Assembly (NCBI GenBank): GCA_016710015.1
Contig: JADJLR010000003.1
Span: 310,001 to 374,000 of the forward strand
Length of the DNA stretch: 64,000 nucleotides
Direction: 5' to 3'
Source: Flavobacteriales bacterium
GTDB lineage: Bacteria; Bacteroidota; Bacteroidia; Flavobacteriales_F; PHOS-HE28
Shown here: positions 25,709 to 34,893 of the stretch, piece by piece
Layout: each line of letters starts with the position of its first letter
How positions within the stretch are numbered: the first letter of the stretch is position 1
Program-made: the position numbers and the translations under genes
Notes under the pieces: model-generated
The model's database searches: none
What the model was told of the DNA's origin: nothing
Seen by the model: the letters and a program-made list of their open reading frames with translations, nothing else

Positions 25709-27948
25709 GGTGTTACGTCTTGCTTCTTCTTTGGGATGGTAAATCGGAAACCGCCGTAGATCATCGCCTTGTTCGTCGGCCCCCAGATCAAGGACGCGTC
25801 AAAATACGGGCCGAACGGATCCTCGGCGGCAATTATTTGTTGTTGCTGCAACGTGCTCGTCAGGTTCTCCCCACCGAGGTAGATCTCCCAAGCGCCCAGC
25901 ACGCGCGTGACCTGCGCATGTAGCGTGCCATAACTGGGCGAACGTTGTGCCATTCGGTAGGCTTCTGGGTTGCCGCTCGTGTTCGGTATGCGTCCTTCCC
26001 CGAAAATGTTCAGCGAAACATCCGCCCGCCAATGTTCCTTCTTATCCGTGTAGGCCAAACTCACCAGACCACGATGTCCTGGCGTGAATGGACGTTCACG
26101 TAGCACGCTGTCGTAGGTGGTCTTTGCTTCATAATAGCGGTAGGAAAGTTTGAGGTCGAGCTGACGTGTTACCTCCACTTGCAGATCGGTGAGCAAACTG
26201 TTCGCGTAAGACGAACCATCCAAGTTGTAGAAAGCCACGGTGGTGGGCGCGCGATCCAGATCCGTCACCACTTGATGGGTGAATTCCGTGCGATAGAGAT
26301 CCACGTTGAACGCCCACTTTCTTTCTAGCCATTTGAACTTGTGTTGAAAGGAACCACCGATATTCCACGAACGCTCCATGCCCAAATTCCCTTCCACTAC
26401 AACGTTCCGCGAGCTGGCCATTACACTGCTGTTCTCGATCAACGGCAACGCGGTGCGGAAACCTTGTCCGGTGGAGAACCGCACATTCGTCAGAGGTCCC
26501 AGATCGTATTTCGCATGCAGGCGTGGTGCGATGTTGTTGCCGAAGTAGGAATTCATATCGGCCCGTATGCCACTTACCAGAGTAAGGCCGCCGCGCTTGA
26601 TGGTGTACTCCGCAAAGGCACCGGGCATCCGTTCCACACGACCGAAGGTGCTGTCGCGAAAGGCCTCATCGTACTCATCGAACTGATAGCTCAAACCGGC
26701 CTTCAATTGATCCGTCCCTGTTCCGAGCAACATCTGATACACGGCACTCACGTACATGCTCTGCTGTTCGCCCGTATACACGCGCTCACCAAAGCGCGAC
26801 CCGACCTCATGCTGTCGCCCTGCAAAAAGGAAACCGACACTCTTCGTGGGGTCGTTCTTGAATACGATGCCCTGCTTACCGAACACATCGATCAATTCAT
26901 TGTTGATGTCCACTATGTACGGGCGCGTGTCGCGATCCATGAACCGGGGCTGTCCAAGGAACTCCTCTGTCTGCCCACCGATCCGTTCATCGGTCACATA
27001 CCGTAAGCCGATCTGCGTCATGCCGCGTTCAGTGCGTCGCATCCACCGATCCATGATATTGAAGCGCTGTGACTTCGGTGAATCCAAGAAACCATCCTTG
27101 TTCTGGTCCATCTCCTGCTGGAACATGTTCCCGTGGACCATCAAGATATTACCGCTGTTCTTTCCAGTGGATTGCGCACTGTGGACATTCGCTTCCATCC
27201 GTCCTTGCGAATTGCCGTAGATATTCATGAACAACGGTCCTTCCGCCAAAGGGTCCAACAAACAAAGATCGATCTGGCCGGTCATGGCATTGGGTCCGTT
27301 CACCGCAGTGCCAAGACCTTTACTCAGATTGATGTCCTGGATCCATGTACCGGGGATCAGCGTAAGTCCGTAGGCCGAAGAAAGTCCGCGAATGAAGGGG
27401 AGGTTCTCCAAGCTGATCTGCGCATACCGACCATCGAGACCGAGCATGCGGATCGTCTTTGTTCCGGACACGGCATCGCTGTAGTTCACATCCACCGTTG
27501 CGTTGGTCTCAAAGCTTTCGCTGAGGTCGCAACAGGCCGCGCGTTTCAGTTCCTTGGCACCGATGTTCTCCGTGGCGATGGTAGTGCGTGTGCTCAGTTG
27601 TGTGCCGCTCACACGCTCTACGATCTGCACCTCCTTCATGTCCATGATGTGGTGAAGAGTGATCTTCAACGGCTTTGTTGGCGACTGTTGTAGCAGCGTG
27701 GTATCGGCCTTGAAGCCGACATAGCTTGCTACCAGTTGTGCCGGCCATTGCGGAGGTGCAGCCAATGAGAAGCCACCATCCATATCGGTGGTCGTCCCGG
27801 TGGTCGTTCCAGCCCAAAACACATTCGCGGCGAAAAGTGGACCTGCATTGGGCCCATCGCCGGACACAGTTCCCGTGGTTTGAGCGAACACACCACCACA
27901 TATGGTGATCCAAAGTGAAGTAAGTAGTGATCTCGTTCCTATCGACAT
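25705..27948 (-). CDS. TonB-dependent receptor, probably metal (copper)-related
   Basis: The protein has 747 residues from ATG 27948, preferred over TTG 27954. A signal peptide is followed by a carboxypeptidase-regulatory-like domain at about residues 25-105 (TDMDGGFSLAAPPQWPA, SYVGFKADTTLL), then a plug (TIRMLGLDGRYAQISLENLP, SKGLGTAVNGPNAMTGQIDL) and the barrel. The pre-plug segment contains RAACCDLSESFETN, a Cys pair that I associate with the receptors paired with HMA proteins. Operon order is Cys-rich protein, this receptor, HMA protein, which points to metal uptake or handling. The substrate is not proven by sequence. Confidence 0.88.
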   Translation of the reverse strand: MSIGTRSLLTSLWITICGGVFAQTTGTVSGDGPNAGPLFAANVFWAGTTTGTTTDMDGGFSLAAPPQWPAQLVASYVGFKADTTLLQQSPTKPLKITLHHIMDMKEVQIVERVSGTQLSTRTTIATENIGAKELKRAACCDLSESFETNATVDVNYSDAVSGTKTIRMLGLDGRYAQISLENLPFIRGLSSAYGLTLIPGTWIQDINLSKGLGTAVNGPNAMTGQIDLCLLDPLAEGPLFMNIYGNSQGRMEANVHSAQSTGKNSGNILMVHGNMFQQEMDQNKDGFLDSPKSQRFNIMDRWMRRTERGMTQIGLRYVTDERIGGQTEEFLGQPRFMDRDTRPYIVDINNELIDVFGKQGIVFKNDPTKSVGFLFAGRQHEVGSRFGERVYTGEQQSMYVSAVYQMLLGTGTDQLKAGLSYQFDEYDEAFRDSTFGRVERMPGAFAEYTIKRGGLTLVSGIRADMNSYFGNNIAPRLHAKYDLGPLTNVRFSTGQGFRTALPLIENSSVMASSRNVVVEGNLGMERSWNIGGSFQHKFKWLERKWAFNVDLYRTEFTHQVVTDLDRAPTTVAFYNLDGSSYANSLLTDLQVEVTRQLDLKLSYRYYEAKTTYDSVLRERPFTPGHRGLVSLAYTDKKEHWRADVSLNIFGEGRIPNTSGNPEAYRMAQRSPSYGTLHAQVTRVLGAWEIYLGGENLTSTLQQQQIIAAEDPFGPYFDASLIWGPTNKAMIYGGFRFTIPKKKQDVTP

Positions 27949-28019
27949 ATTCAAGTTCCTGAAGTGTACACAACGACACCGGAGCTGTGCTCCCTTCGCC
28001 CGAAGGCGGAAGTCAAGAA

Positions 28020-28418
28020 CTAGACGCGCTGAACGCTGAACGCAATAAGGCGATCAGGACCTGAAATGGGTGGTGGACGAGAATCCAGCCACGTTGTTCC
28101 AACACTTTCACAGATGGGAACCTGGAGGAACAACACTTGCGTTGTCATCCACACGGCAGGTGGAAGGACGGTTGGTGAATGCGGGACGAAGTCGGTCAAG
28201 TCGGCCTGCGCCATGGAGAATGCACAGCAGGTCGCAGCAACCGTTTGTCCTTCCGTACAGTTATCTCCGCAGCACTCGTCGGCCATACCCATCGAAAGCT
28301 CAGAGTGCCCTCCGATCAAGCAGGTCATACGGCTTAGCATGGCACCGCTACTCGCGAACAGGAAAAGCACGACCATGCAGGCCGTGATCCATGTGTTCCG
28401 TTGTCGCAATTGGCGCAT
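28020..28418 (-). CDS. Cys-rich membrane-anchored protein of the metal module
   Basis: The protein has 132 residues from ATG 28418. An N-terminal hydrophobic segment (TWITACMVVLFLFASSGAML) is followed by a Cys cluster, MADECCGDNCTEG and TCCAF, as in the small HYC_CC_PP-like proteins found beside copper-related TonB receptors in Bacteroidota. The C-terminal half is proline-rich. It is first in the three-gene operon and lies 71 bp upstream of the receptor gene. Metal binding is inferred from the Cys content and the neighbours. Confidence 0.72.
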   Translation of the reverse strand: MRQLRQRNTWITACMVVLFLFASSGAMLSRMTCLIGGHSELSMGMADECCGDNCTEGQTVAATCCAFSMAQADLTDFVPHSPTVLPPAVWMTTQVLFLQVPICESVGTTWLDSRPPPISGPDRLIAFSVQRV

Positions 28419-28422
28419 GGTG

Positions 28423-28430
28423 CAAAAGTA
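28423..28430 (-). promoter_or_regulatory. Candidate -7 box (TACTTTTG) for the metal module
   Basis: On minus it reads TACTTTTG, an exact TAnnTTTG match, followed by CACC and then the ATG at 28418. The spacing implies a leaderless or nearly leaderless mRNA. No clear -33 element was seen. Confidence 0.45.
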
Positions 28431-28605
28431 AGGTATCGAGGTTATCCCGACTTCGTTCGGGCCATGGTTCGGTGCTTGGGAAAAGGGAACCGGGGCATTC
28501 TGAACTGTCATTTAGATATCAACTTTAGATCAACAATGGGATGGGATACGAAAAGGTGCAGTTAGCTTCAACCACCAATTCACCTTAACCTATTACACAA
28601 TGGAT

Positions 28606-28640
28606 AGCCAAGCCAAGCCAAGCCAAGCCAAGTCTAGCCA
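28606..28640 (+). repeat. Pentanucleotide repeat (AGCCA)5 plus a degenerate copy, at a gene start
   Basis: Five perfect AGCCA units (28606-28630) are followed by AGTCT and one more AGCCA. They lie between an ATG at 28600 and the main reading frame of the large T9SS protein. With five units the ATG frame ends in TAA at 28645. A gain of one unit or loss of two would join the ATG to the ORF. Confidence 0.85.
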
Positions 28641-28681
28641 AGCATAAGCGAAAGCGCTGGGGCGTTGCCCTGCTTGTAGGA

Positions 28682-31600
28682 ATGAGTTTTGTCGGAACAA
28701 CGCCTTTCGGGAGTTCGGTTGCCGTGGGGCAAATGCAGTTGGAGTGGGAGCATTGGGATAGGCCGGACATGATCCCCAATGGAGAGCAGTTTGCGAATGG
28801 CGTTTGGAGTTCGTTCACAAGTGGAACGAATAGCCCAATGACATCCGGCAAGGATTGGTACTATTCTATGGTCAAGGTCTATGAACCGCCCCAAACACTA
28901 GGCGATCCTCTGGGAGCACACATCGGATACGTCTGCGCCGGGTACATGGGTTGGTCCAATTGGCGTGGACCTTTGAACGGATGTACCTCCCAAGCAAACA
29001 ATTCAAACTTCCCCAATTACCCAGGAACTACTACCACAGGGACTGGAAACTTGCGTATGGCAGTGGTACGTTATCGTTTGGATGGCACGATCTTTTGGAT
29101 GAAAGGATACCATGAAGGTTCACTGAACGGAGTGATCCAGGATTCCAATGGCGACATTGTCGTTTGCGGCATTGGCTTGAGCGATGCGCATGATGTATTC
29201 AGTGATATTGGGAGTGTTCACCCGCTATATGTAAATCCACAGAGCGGTGAGACGCTAAGAACATTCACTGATCAGAACCCATTGAGTTGTCCTTCTGGAA
29301 ATTCACAGCAAAGAGGTGTAATGTTCGCGATGAAAGTCGATCATTTGGACGGGAACGTTAAATGGAACACGTACATGAGTCCAGACCACATGCTCACGGG
29401 CAATGACGATCTGACCGAGGCCCGCAACCGTTCGTTCGCGCACGATCTGGTCGAGACCAAACGGGTGGTAAATGGACAGCCTGTGATCGGTTATCGTGTG
29501 GTAGGCTATGCACGTACGTTGGAGCGTCTTGGTCAGAACGGAGGAACCTTCTTAAGCCGTTGGGAGCGACCATTTATGGTACAGTTGGATGAGGACGGTT
29601 ATTTGACGTGGCGCAAATTGGTTGATGATCAGGACCTCGCCCCTTTGCTCAATCCCACGACCGGTGAACAAACCGCGAAGTTCCAAGCCATCGACAAAGT
29701 GGTCGATGGGAATGGTGATGAGTTGTTCGTTCTTAGTGGAACAAGAGGGGCTGTTGTTCCTTCTGTCTTCGCACAATACTGGAAAGAAACGTCACAGGAC
29801 AACGATTGGGTTCCCCCTGGCGTGGGAGGTAACGGATGGACCCGAGATATGGGTAACCAACCGGGTGAATTCCCTGGCCATTCCCCGGGAAGTGGAAAAT
29901 TTGTTAGTGATATTCTCTTCCATTCAGATGATGGGCCGTACAGTGTCATTTTACCGGTGATGGACAATTTACGCGGAGGGTTTGTGGCGGATGGTTTGTT
30001 GTACAAACTCGCGTTACTGGATGGGACTGTCCAAGAGGCAACTGACATAGGTGAGCTTCATGCCTTCGACCTCCGTGTGGGACTGACCGCCATGAACAAC
30101 GGGAATATTGGACTTTGCTGTACCAAGTGGCCTGCTGGGAAAAGTTGGGAGAGCGATCGCTACGGCTGGAACGATTTGATAGAGGATGCACGAACTTGTT
30201 TTTCCGGACTGGCGGTCCAGAATGGCCTTCCCGCAGACCAGTTTGAGACGTGGGATTTGCAAAACCCGGAAATCCTCAGCTTCTACGGTTCCCAGTCCTA
30301 CGTAGCCGAACTCAGCGGTACCGACCTATCCCTGATCTGGGAAAAGCAGTGGCAGCATAAACTTGACCCCGCTGGAGGCGACGACTGCTACCCAGGCAAT
30401 GTGCGCCGCCGCCAGTGCAACTTCAAATTGGTAGAAAGCCCAGATGGCGGCCTCGTCGTATGCGGCAACACCGGCCACAACTTCGACGATGCGTACATCG
30501 CCAAGCTGGCTCCCTGCGAGCAGGTCTTCGCGTACACCACCGAATTACCGCTCGATGCCAACGGCGAGCACCACATAACCACCAATACCGAGTGGACCGA
30601 GGACCTGAACATCCAAGGTAGCATCGTGGTGGACCCCGGCAAAACCCTTACCGTGAATACCGCCACGATCGGGTTTGCGGCAAGTACCCCTTCCTTGAAA
30701 TCGAATATCGTGGTACAACCCGGCGGCACCCTGATCGTGAAGAACAACGGCCATTTGACCAGCGCCCCGGAGTGTACCGGACAAGGCATGTGGGATGGGG
30801 TGAAGGTGCTTGGGAATGGGACTACGGTGGGAGCGGGAACGGCGATCGTCCAAAGCGGTGGAAGAGTGAGCAATGCTCTTTCTGCATTCCGTTGTTCCGA
30901 AGGACACCCGACGGACCCACTCCAAGGCAACACCATGTCCGGCGGTATTGTGCAAGCAACCGACGCGATCTTCGAGAACAACTTCTTCGATGTGGTCACT
31001 CGCCCGCACGCGGATATCGACCCTGTGATCTGGGGTCCTAGCTCATTCACGAACAGCAGGTTCATCCGCACAAAACCGTTGAATGACCCGAATTTGGCTC
31101 CAGGTGTACGCTTGAGCTTGATGGCCTCTGCGAATACCGAGTTCCTCGGCTGTTCGTTCGTGAATAGCTCCACGGTCGCGAATCCGCGATTCCGGGGTGG
31201 TGCCATGCATTCCATCAACACCGCCGTGCGAGTTGACCAGATGCCGAATACCACGGACAGGACCCAGTTCAAAGGCTTCAGCATGGCGGTGTTACACAGC
31301 GCCTACGAACCCACGAAAGCCGCGCATTTTAATGCCTGCGATTTCAAAGAGAATCTGCGCGGGGCCTTCATTGCGGGCACCCCGAACGCCATCGTGACCA
31401 ACAACACCTTCGCCGTGACCGATGAAGCCCTTACCGAACTAGGCATCGAAGGCACCTACGGCGCCTACCTGCATGGTTGCACTGGCTTCGAGTTCGAGGA
31501 GAACACCTTTACCGCATCTGGAACGGACCATCCGAAGGTTGGCGCCATTTTCAAGAATACGGGCTTGGAGGACAACTTCTTCTACAACAACACCTTCAAT

Positions 31601-33148
31601 GGTTTCGCTGATCTAAGCGAACGTAGCGTTGGCAGCTTGGTCATGGGCACCAATGCCGGGGTGGATGGTACCGGATTGCGCATAAAGTGCAACGATTATA
31701 GCGCCACCAGCACCAATGACCATGATGTGGCATTTACAGGGAGTACCGTGTTAATTGCCACAGATCAAGGTTCTGGCGTGAACGAAGAAACTCCTGCGGG
31801 AAACACCTTCGCCAATGTGGACCCCTTGACCTGCAACGACAACGATGAGCAACACCTCTTTGTGCAATACCCGGTGGATGGTGTGAACGTGTTCCAATAC
31901 TGGCACCACCAGCCTCAACAATCGGTGGAATTGGTGCCGCACTGCGCGTCAGCACCTATTAATCCGGACACGTGGTACTTCAACTCGTTCTGGCAGTACA
32001 GTAAACCAGCGGCTTGCCCATTTGATGTCAGCGGCTTTACGGACATCGCCGATGACGAAACCGTGGCAGGAATTGCAGATGACCAATACGACGTACTGAA
32101 GGATGTGTACACGAATTGGAAGGATGGTGGCGATACCGAAGGGTTGGTGGACTATGTGAAAGACCCCGCCCATACCAGCTACGAGGTGCGCAACCAGTTG
32201 ATGTTAGTTGCACCCAAAGCCAGCAAGGAAGCGTGGGTAGAAGCCTTTGCACGGGAACCCGCCATGAACAGTTGGCATTTGGCGCAAGCTCTATTGGCCA
32301 ACAGCCCCTTGGAACCCGCCGTCATGAACATGATGAAAGATTCACACCTCACCCCTTTCTACAAGGATCTGGTGAAAAATGGCCAGAACGGCGGTATAAG
32401 CATGCACAGCATTTACAAAAGTGAGATCGCCCATTTCTACGGCCAAAAGGCCACGGCCTTGCAAGCAATGTTGCGCAAGAGCATGACCAGCACCGACCCA
32501 ACGGCCCGTGCGCTTACCAAACAAGCCTTGGACGATTACCCGACCACCGGTGCCGATGCCGCAAAGCTGGCCCTCTATTACATGGCCAACGATCTATCTC
32601 CTGCCCGTTCCTTGGTGGATGCGCACCTGCTTGCAGGCGGAGAGGACAAGGATTACTGGACGGTACAAGATCTCCTGATCGATCAATTAGGCGCTTCGCA
32701 ATCACCACTCGCGCTCGACGCCAATGGTGTTTCGATCCTGCAGAACATCGCGACCAACGATGGCCTGGGTGCGGCAGAGGCGCAAGCTTGGCTCGCTTTG
32801 CTGGGCCAACCGACCGTGGAAGAAGTGATCTTACCGGGTTCTACCAAGCAATTACGGCGCAACACTGCGGAAGTGGCAAGCGAAAAACAGGAGGAACCCA
32901 TGCTCTCGGCTTACCCGAACCCAAGCAATGGGCCTGTTTACATGGTCTACCACGTTCCGGAAGGCGTTGAGCGAACAGAGATCCTGATCCATGATGGTAG
33001 CGGTCGCTTAATACGAACGGAGAATGTGGCCGCCAAGAACGGGATCCTGGAATTAGAGGCCAAGGCACTTGCATCGGGCCTGCATATAGCCAGCCTTTAC
33101 TTTGATGGTATACAGGTAGGAACGGCCAAAGTGGAGGTGATCCGTTGA
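28682..33148 (+). CDS. Large T9SS type A cargo protein; true start probably at 28600 across a pentanucleotide repeat
   Basis: The protein has 1,488 residues from ATG 28682. The same frame is open upstream to 28589 and encodes KHKRKRWGVALLVG just before that ATG, the charged n-region and hydrophobic core of a signal peptide, but it lacks an in-frame start codon there. ATG 28600 would fit if the AGCCA tract changed by one unit. Domains: an N-terminal region of about 640 residues with propeller-like repeats (SPDGGLVVCGNTG); a beta-helix-like region at about 650-1080 (GSIVVDPGKTLTVNTATIGF, FENNFFDVV); an alpha-helical region at about 1120-1420; and a type A sorting domain (LSAYPNPSNGPVYMVYHV to ASGLHIASLYFDG). 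Surface or secreted protein of unknown binding specificity. Confidence 0.82.
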   Translation: MSFVGTTPFGSSVAVGQMQLEWEHWDRPDMIPNGEQFANGVWSSFTSGTNSPMTSGKDWYYSMVKVYEPPQTLGDPLGAHIGYVCAGYMGWSNWRGPLNGCTSQANNSNFPNYPGTTTTGTGNLRMAVVRYRLDGTIFWMKGYHEGSLNGVIQDSNGDIVVCGIGLSDAHDVFSDIGSVHPLYVNPQSGETLRTFTDQNPLSCPSGNSQQRGVMFAMKVDHLDGNVKWNTYMSPDHMLTGNDDLTEARNRSFAHDLVETKRVVNGQPVIGYRVVGYARTLERLGQNGGTFLSRWERPFMVQLDEDGYLTWRKLVDDQDLAPLLNPTTGEQTAKFQAIDKVVDGNGDELFVLSGTRGAVVPSVFAQYWKETSQDNDWVPPGVGGNGWTRDMGNQPGEFPGHSPGSGKFVSDILFHSDDGPYSVILPVMDNLRGGFVADGLLYKLALLDGTVQEATDIGELHAFDLRVGLTAMNNGNIGLCCTKWPAGKSWESDRYGWNDLIEDARTCFSGLAVQNGLPADQFETWDLQNPEILSFYGSQSYVAELSGTDLSLIWEKQWQHKLDPAGGDDCYPGNVRRRQCNFKLVESPDGGLVVCGNTGHNFDDAYIAKLAPCEQVFAYTTELPLDANGEHHITTNTEWTEDLNIQGSIVVDPGKTLTVNTATIGFAASTPSLKSNIVVQPGGTLIVKNNGHLTSAPECTGQGMWDGVKVLGNGTTVGAGTAIVQSGGRVSNALSAFRCSEGHPTDPLQGNTMSGGIVQATDAIFENNFFDVVTRPHADIDPVIWGPSSFTNSRFIRTKPLNDPNLAPGVRLSLMASANTEFLGCSFVNSSTVANPRFRGGAMHSINTAVRVDQMPNTTDRTQFKGFSMAVLHSAYEPTKAAHFNACDFKENLRGAFIAGTPNAIVTNNTFAVTDEALTELGIEGTYGAYLHGCTGFEFEENTFTASGTDHPKVGAIFKNTGLEDNFFYNNTFNGFADLSERSVGSLVMGTNAGVDGTGLRIKCNDYSATSTNDHDVAFTGSTVLIATDQGSGVNEETPAGNTFANVDPLTCNDNDEQHLFVQYPVDGVNVFQYWHHQPQQSVELVPHCASAPINPDTWYFNSFWQYSKPAACPFDVSGFTDIADDETVAGIADDQYDVLKDVYTNWKDGGDTEGLVDYVKDPAHTSYEVRNQLMLVAPKASKEAWVEAFAREPAMNSWHLAQALLANSPLEPAVMNMMKDSHLTPFYKDLVKNGQNGGISMHSIYKSEIAHFYGQKATALQAMLRKSMTSTDPTARALTKQALDDYPTTGADAAKLALYYMANDLSPARSLVDAHLLAGGEDKDYWTVQDLLIDQLGASQSPLALDANGVSILQNIATNDGLGAAEAQAWLALLGQPTVEEVILPGSTKQLRRNTAEVASEKQEEPMLSAYPNPSNGPVYMVYHVPEGVERTEILIHDGSGRLIRTENVAAKNGILELEAKALASGLHIASLYFDGIQVGTAKVEVIR

Positions 33149-33151
33149 GCC

Positions 33152-34717
33152 ATGCTTCGAATTGGATATTGTTGGAACGTGCTGTTGTACTACTGCTTGT
33201 GCAGTGGTGCAGCAGCACAAACCTTCAATATCCGTGTGGATCCTCAAGGAAGCGTTGGCAATAGTGGTACTGGTTGGAGCATTGAACCAACGACCGATGG
33301 TCGGTTCATAGCCATAGCAGCAGTGAATTACTTGGACAGTACAACGCAATTGTTCTACAGCTCTGTAGTCACCGCGATCTTGATCGATGCACAAGGAACG
33401 GTCCTATCAGTGGAAAGGGTCATTGATTCCTTGCATGCCACCTATCCCGGTTGGAGCAATAGCACTGGCAGGCGCATTGATGGTGGCTTTTGTGTGGGGG
33501 GGAACACTTTTCGAACTGATACCCTTGGCAACTGGATCTCTAGGGCGGCTCTTTTCCAATTCTCATCAGACGGGTCGCACGAGGCAACCGTCGCAGTTTC
33601 CCCAGATGATCAAAGCTGGATCGGCCGCCAAGCCAAACAAACCCCGGATGGCGGATTTGTGATCTGTGGGGAAACCAGTGCGGTTGGAAACGCATTAGAA
33701 GCCTTCGTGATCAAGACAGATGCGGTGGGGAACGAAGAATGGACCAACACCTACGGCGGGGAATGGAACGACTACATGGTTGCGATCGACAATGCAGAAG
33801 ATGGGGACTATTTCAGTGGTGGCCAAGCTCGCATTTCTGCTAGTAACAGGCAGTTCTGGGTTCAACGTTTGTCCAATTCTGGGGATGTAATTTGGGATCG
33901 CAAGTGGGGTGGTCCATTTCCTGAATCGAATGCGAACGTCACAGTGGCCACCAACGGGGATGTGCTCGTAGCGGGAAGTTGGTCCTATGGGAACAATGCA
34001 CTGGGTCGGCGCTATTTAGCAAGACTCGACCCTTCGGATGGTTCGTTCATTTGGCAGCGCGAATACGGCAGCCAAACGATCGACGTGGCCCTTCAAGTAG
34101 TCAAAGAAGTATTTCCTTCTATGGACCTGATCTCCGCAGGCCCCATGGCTCAGGGCCTCGAGTACTTTGGAACCTTATTCAGAACCACCAGCGCCGGTGA
34201 TAGTCTATGGATGCGCTACTACCAATACTATGACGACGTCGTCAGCAACGGCAAAGCGTTCTTTCGCGATGTAGAACCTACTCCTGATGGCGGTTTCATT
34301 GCGTGTGGTTCGGCACTGCCAGTTACACACGCCGACACCCTGCAATACACCCAAGACGTATGGGTGGTAAAGACCGACAGCATGGGCTGCATAGAACCGG
34401 GGTGCCATGTAATAACCGGTGTGGAAACGCAGATCACCAATTTGAAAGATGTGCTGCGCGTGTGGCCCAACCCGGTGGCCGCTGGCAGCGCCATGCAAGT
34501 AAGCGTGGAACTACCCGAAGGCTTCGCCGTGCAAGGCCAGTTGCGCCTAACCATTACCGATGCGCTGGGTAGGTTGGTGCAAGAGCAGAACATCCCAAGC
34601 ACCTCTGGCACCATCCCCCTCTCCCTCGGAGAGGGGTTAGGGGTGAGGGGCATTTACCACTTGCACGTGAGCGATGCGCAGCGTTGGATCAGTGGGGTTA
34701 GCTTCGTTGTAGAATGA
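33152..34717 (+). CDS. T9SS type A cargo, propeller-like protein, copy 1
   Basis: The protein has 521 residues. A signal peptide (CWNVLLYYCLCSGAAAQ) is followed by about 400 residues of repeats of the form TPDGGFVICGET, FVIKTDAVGNEEWTNTYGG and RRYLARLDPSDGSFIWQ, typical of bacterial beta-propellers in T9SS cargo. The sorting domain (VLRVWPNPVAAGSAMQVSVE to SGVSFVVE) is interrupted in frame by PLSLGEGLGVRG, which is encoded by a REP-like hairpin. It follows the large T9SS gene by 3 bp. The copy downstream (34894-36459) arose by tandem duplication. Function unknown. Confidence 0.85.
   Translation: MLRIGYCWNVLLYYCLCSGAAAQTFNIRVDPQGSVGNSGTGWSIEPTTDGRFIAIAAVNYLDSTTQLFYSSVVTAILIDAQGTVLSVERVIDSLHATYPGWSNSTGRRIDGGFCVGGNTFRTDTLGNWISRAALFQFSSDGSHEATVAVSPDDQSWIGRQAKQTPDGGFVICGETSAVGNALEAFVIKTDAVGNEEWTNTYGGEWNDYMVAIDNAEDGDYFSGGQARISASNRQFWVQRLSNSGDVIWDRKWGGPFPESNANVTVATNGDVLVAGSWSYGNNALGRRYLARLDPSDGSFIWQREYGSQTIDVALQVVKEVFPSMDLISAGPMAQGLEYFGTLFRTTSAGDSLWMRYYQYYDDVVSNGKAFFRDVEPTPDGGFIACGSALPVTHADTLQYTQDVWVVKTDSMGCIEPGCHVITGVETQITNLKDVLRVWPNPVAAGSAMQVSVELPEGFAVQGQLRLTITDALGRLVQEQNIPSTSGTIPLSLGEGLGVRGIYHLHVSDAQRWISGVSFVVE
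34615..34650 (+). repeat. REP-like palindromic element inside the sorting-domain coding sequence (copy 1)
   Basis: A 9-bp perfect palindrome, CCCCTCTCC at 34616-34624 and GGAGAGGGG at 34628-34636 with loop CTC, is followed by ttaggggtgagggg. Translated on plus it gives SLGEGLGVRG and on minus LTPNPSPRERG, peptides often produced by dispersed intergenic palindromes. Here it lies inside a gene, in frame. Confidence 0.75.
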
Positions 34718-34768
34718 CAACAGCTCAATACGGAATGGCCAAAAACAAGTGGATCTTGACCGGGACCG

Positions 34769-34890
34769 TTGCCGCCAAGAACGGGATCCTGGAATTAGAG
34801 GCCAAGGCGCTTGCATCGGGCCTGCATATAGCCAGCCTTTACTTTGATGGCATACAGGTAGGAACGGCCAAATTGGAGGTGATCCGTTGA
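34769..34890 (+). pseudogene. Duplicated 3' fragment of the large T9SS gene
   Basis: This stretch repeats 33029-33148 almost base for base (GCCAAGAACGGGATCCTGG through the stop TGA) and so encodes the last 40 residues of the large T9SS protein's sorting domain without the rest of the gene. Its position shows that the duplicated unit began inside the 3' end of that gene. The duplication period is 1,742 bp. Confidence 0.85.
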
Positions 34891-34893
34891 GCC

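Noticed and set aside
28600..28647. A short 15-codon peptide gene starting at 28600
   Set aside because: It consists only of the pentanucleotide repeat translation and ends at once; it makes more sense as the displaced start of the large T9SS gene.
34615..34650. The GC-rich hairpin as a transcription terminator
   Set aside because: It lies inside an open reading frame, has no T-tract after it, and recurs at the same codon in the paralogue; a REP-like insertion explains it better.
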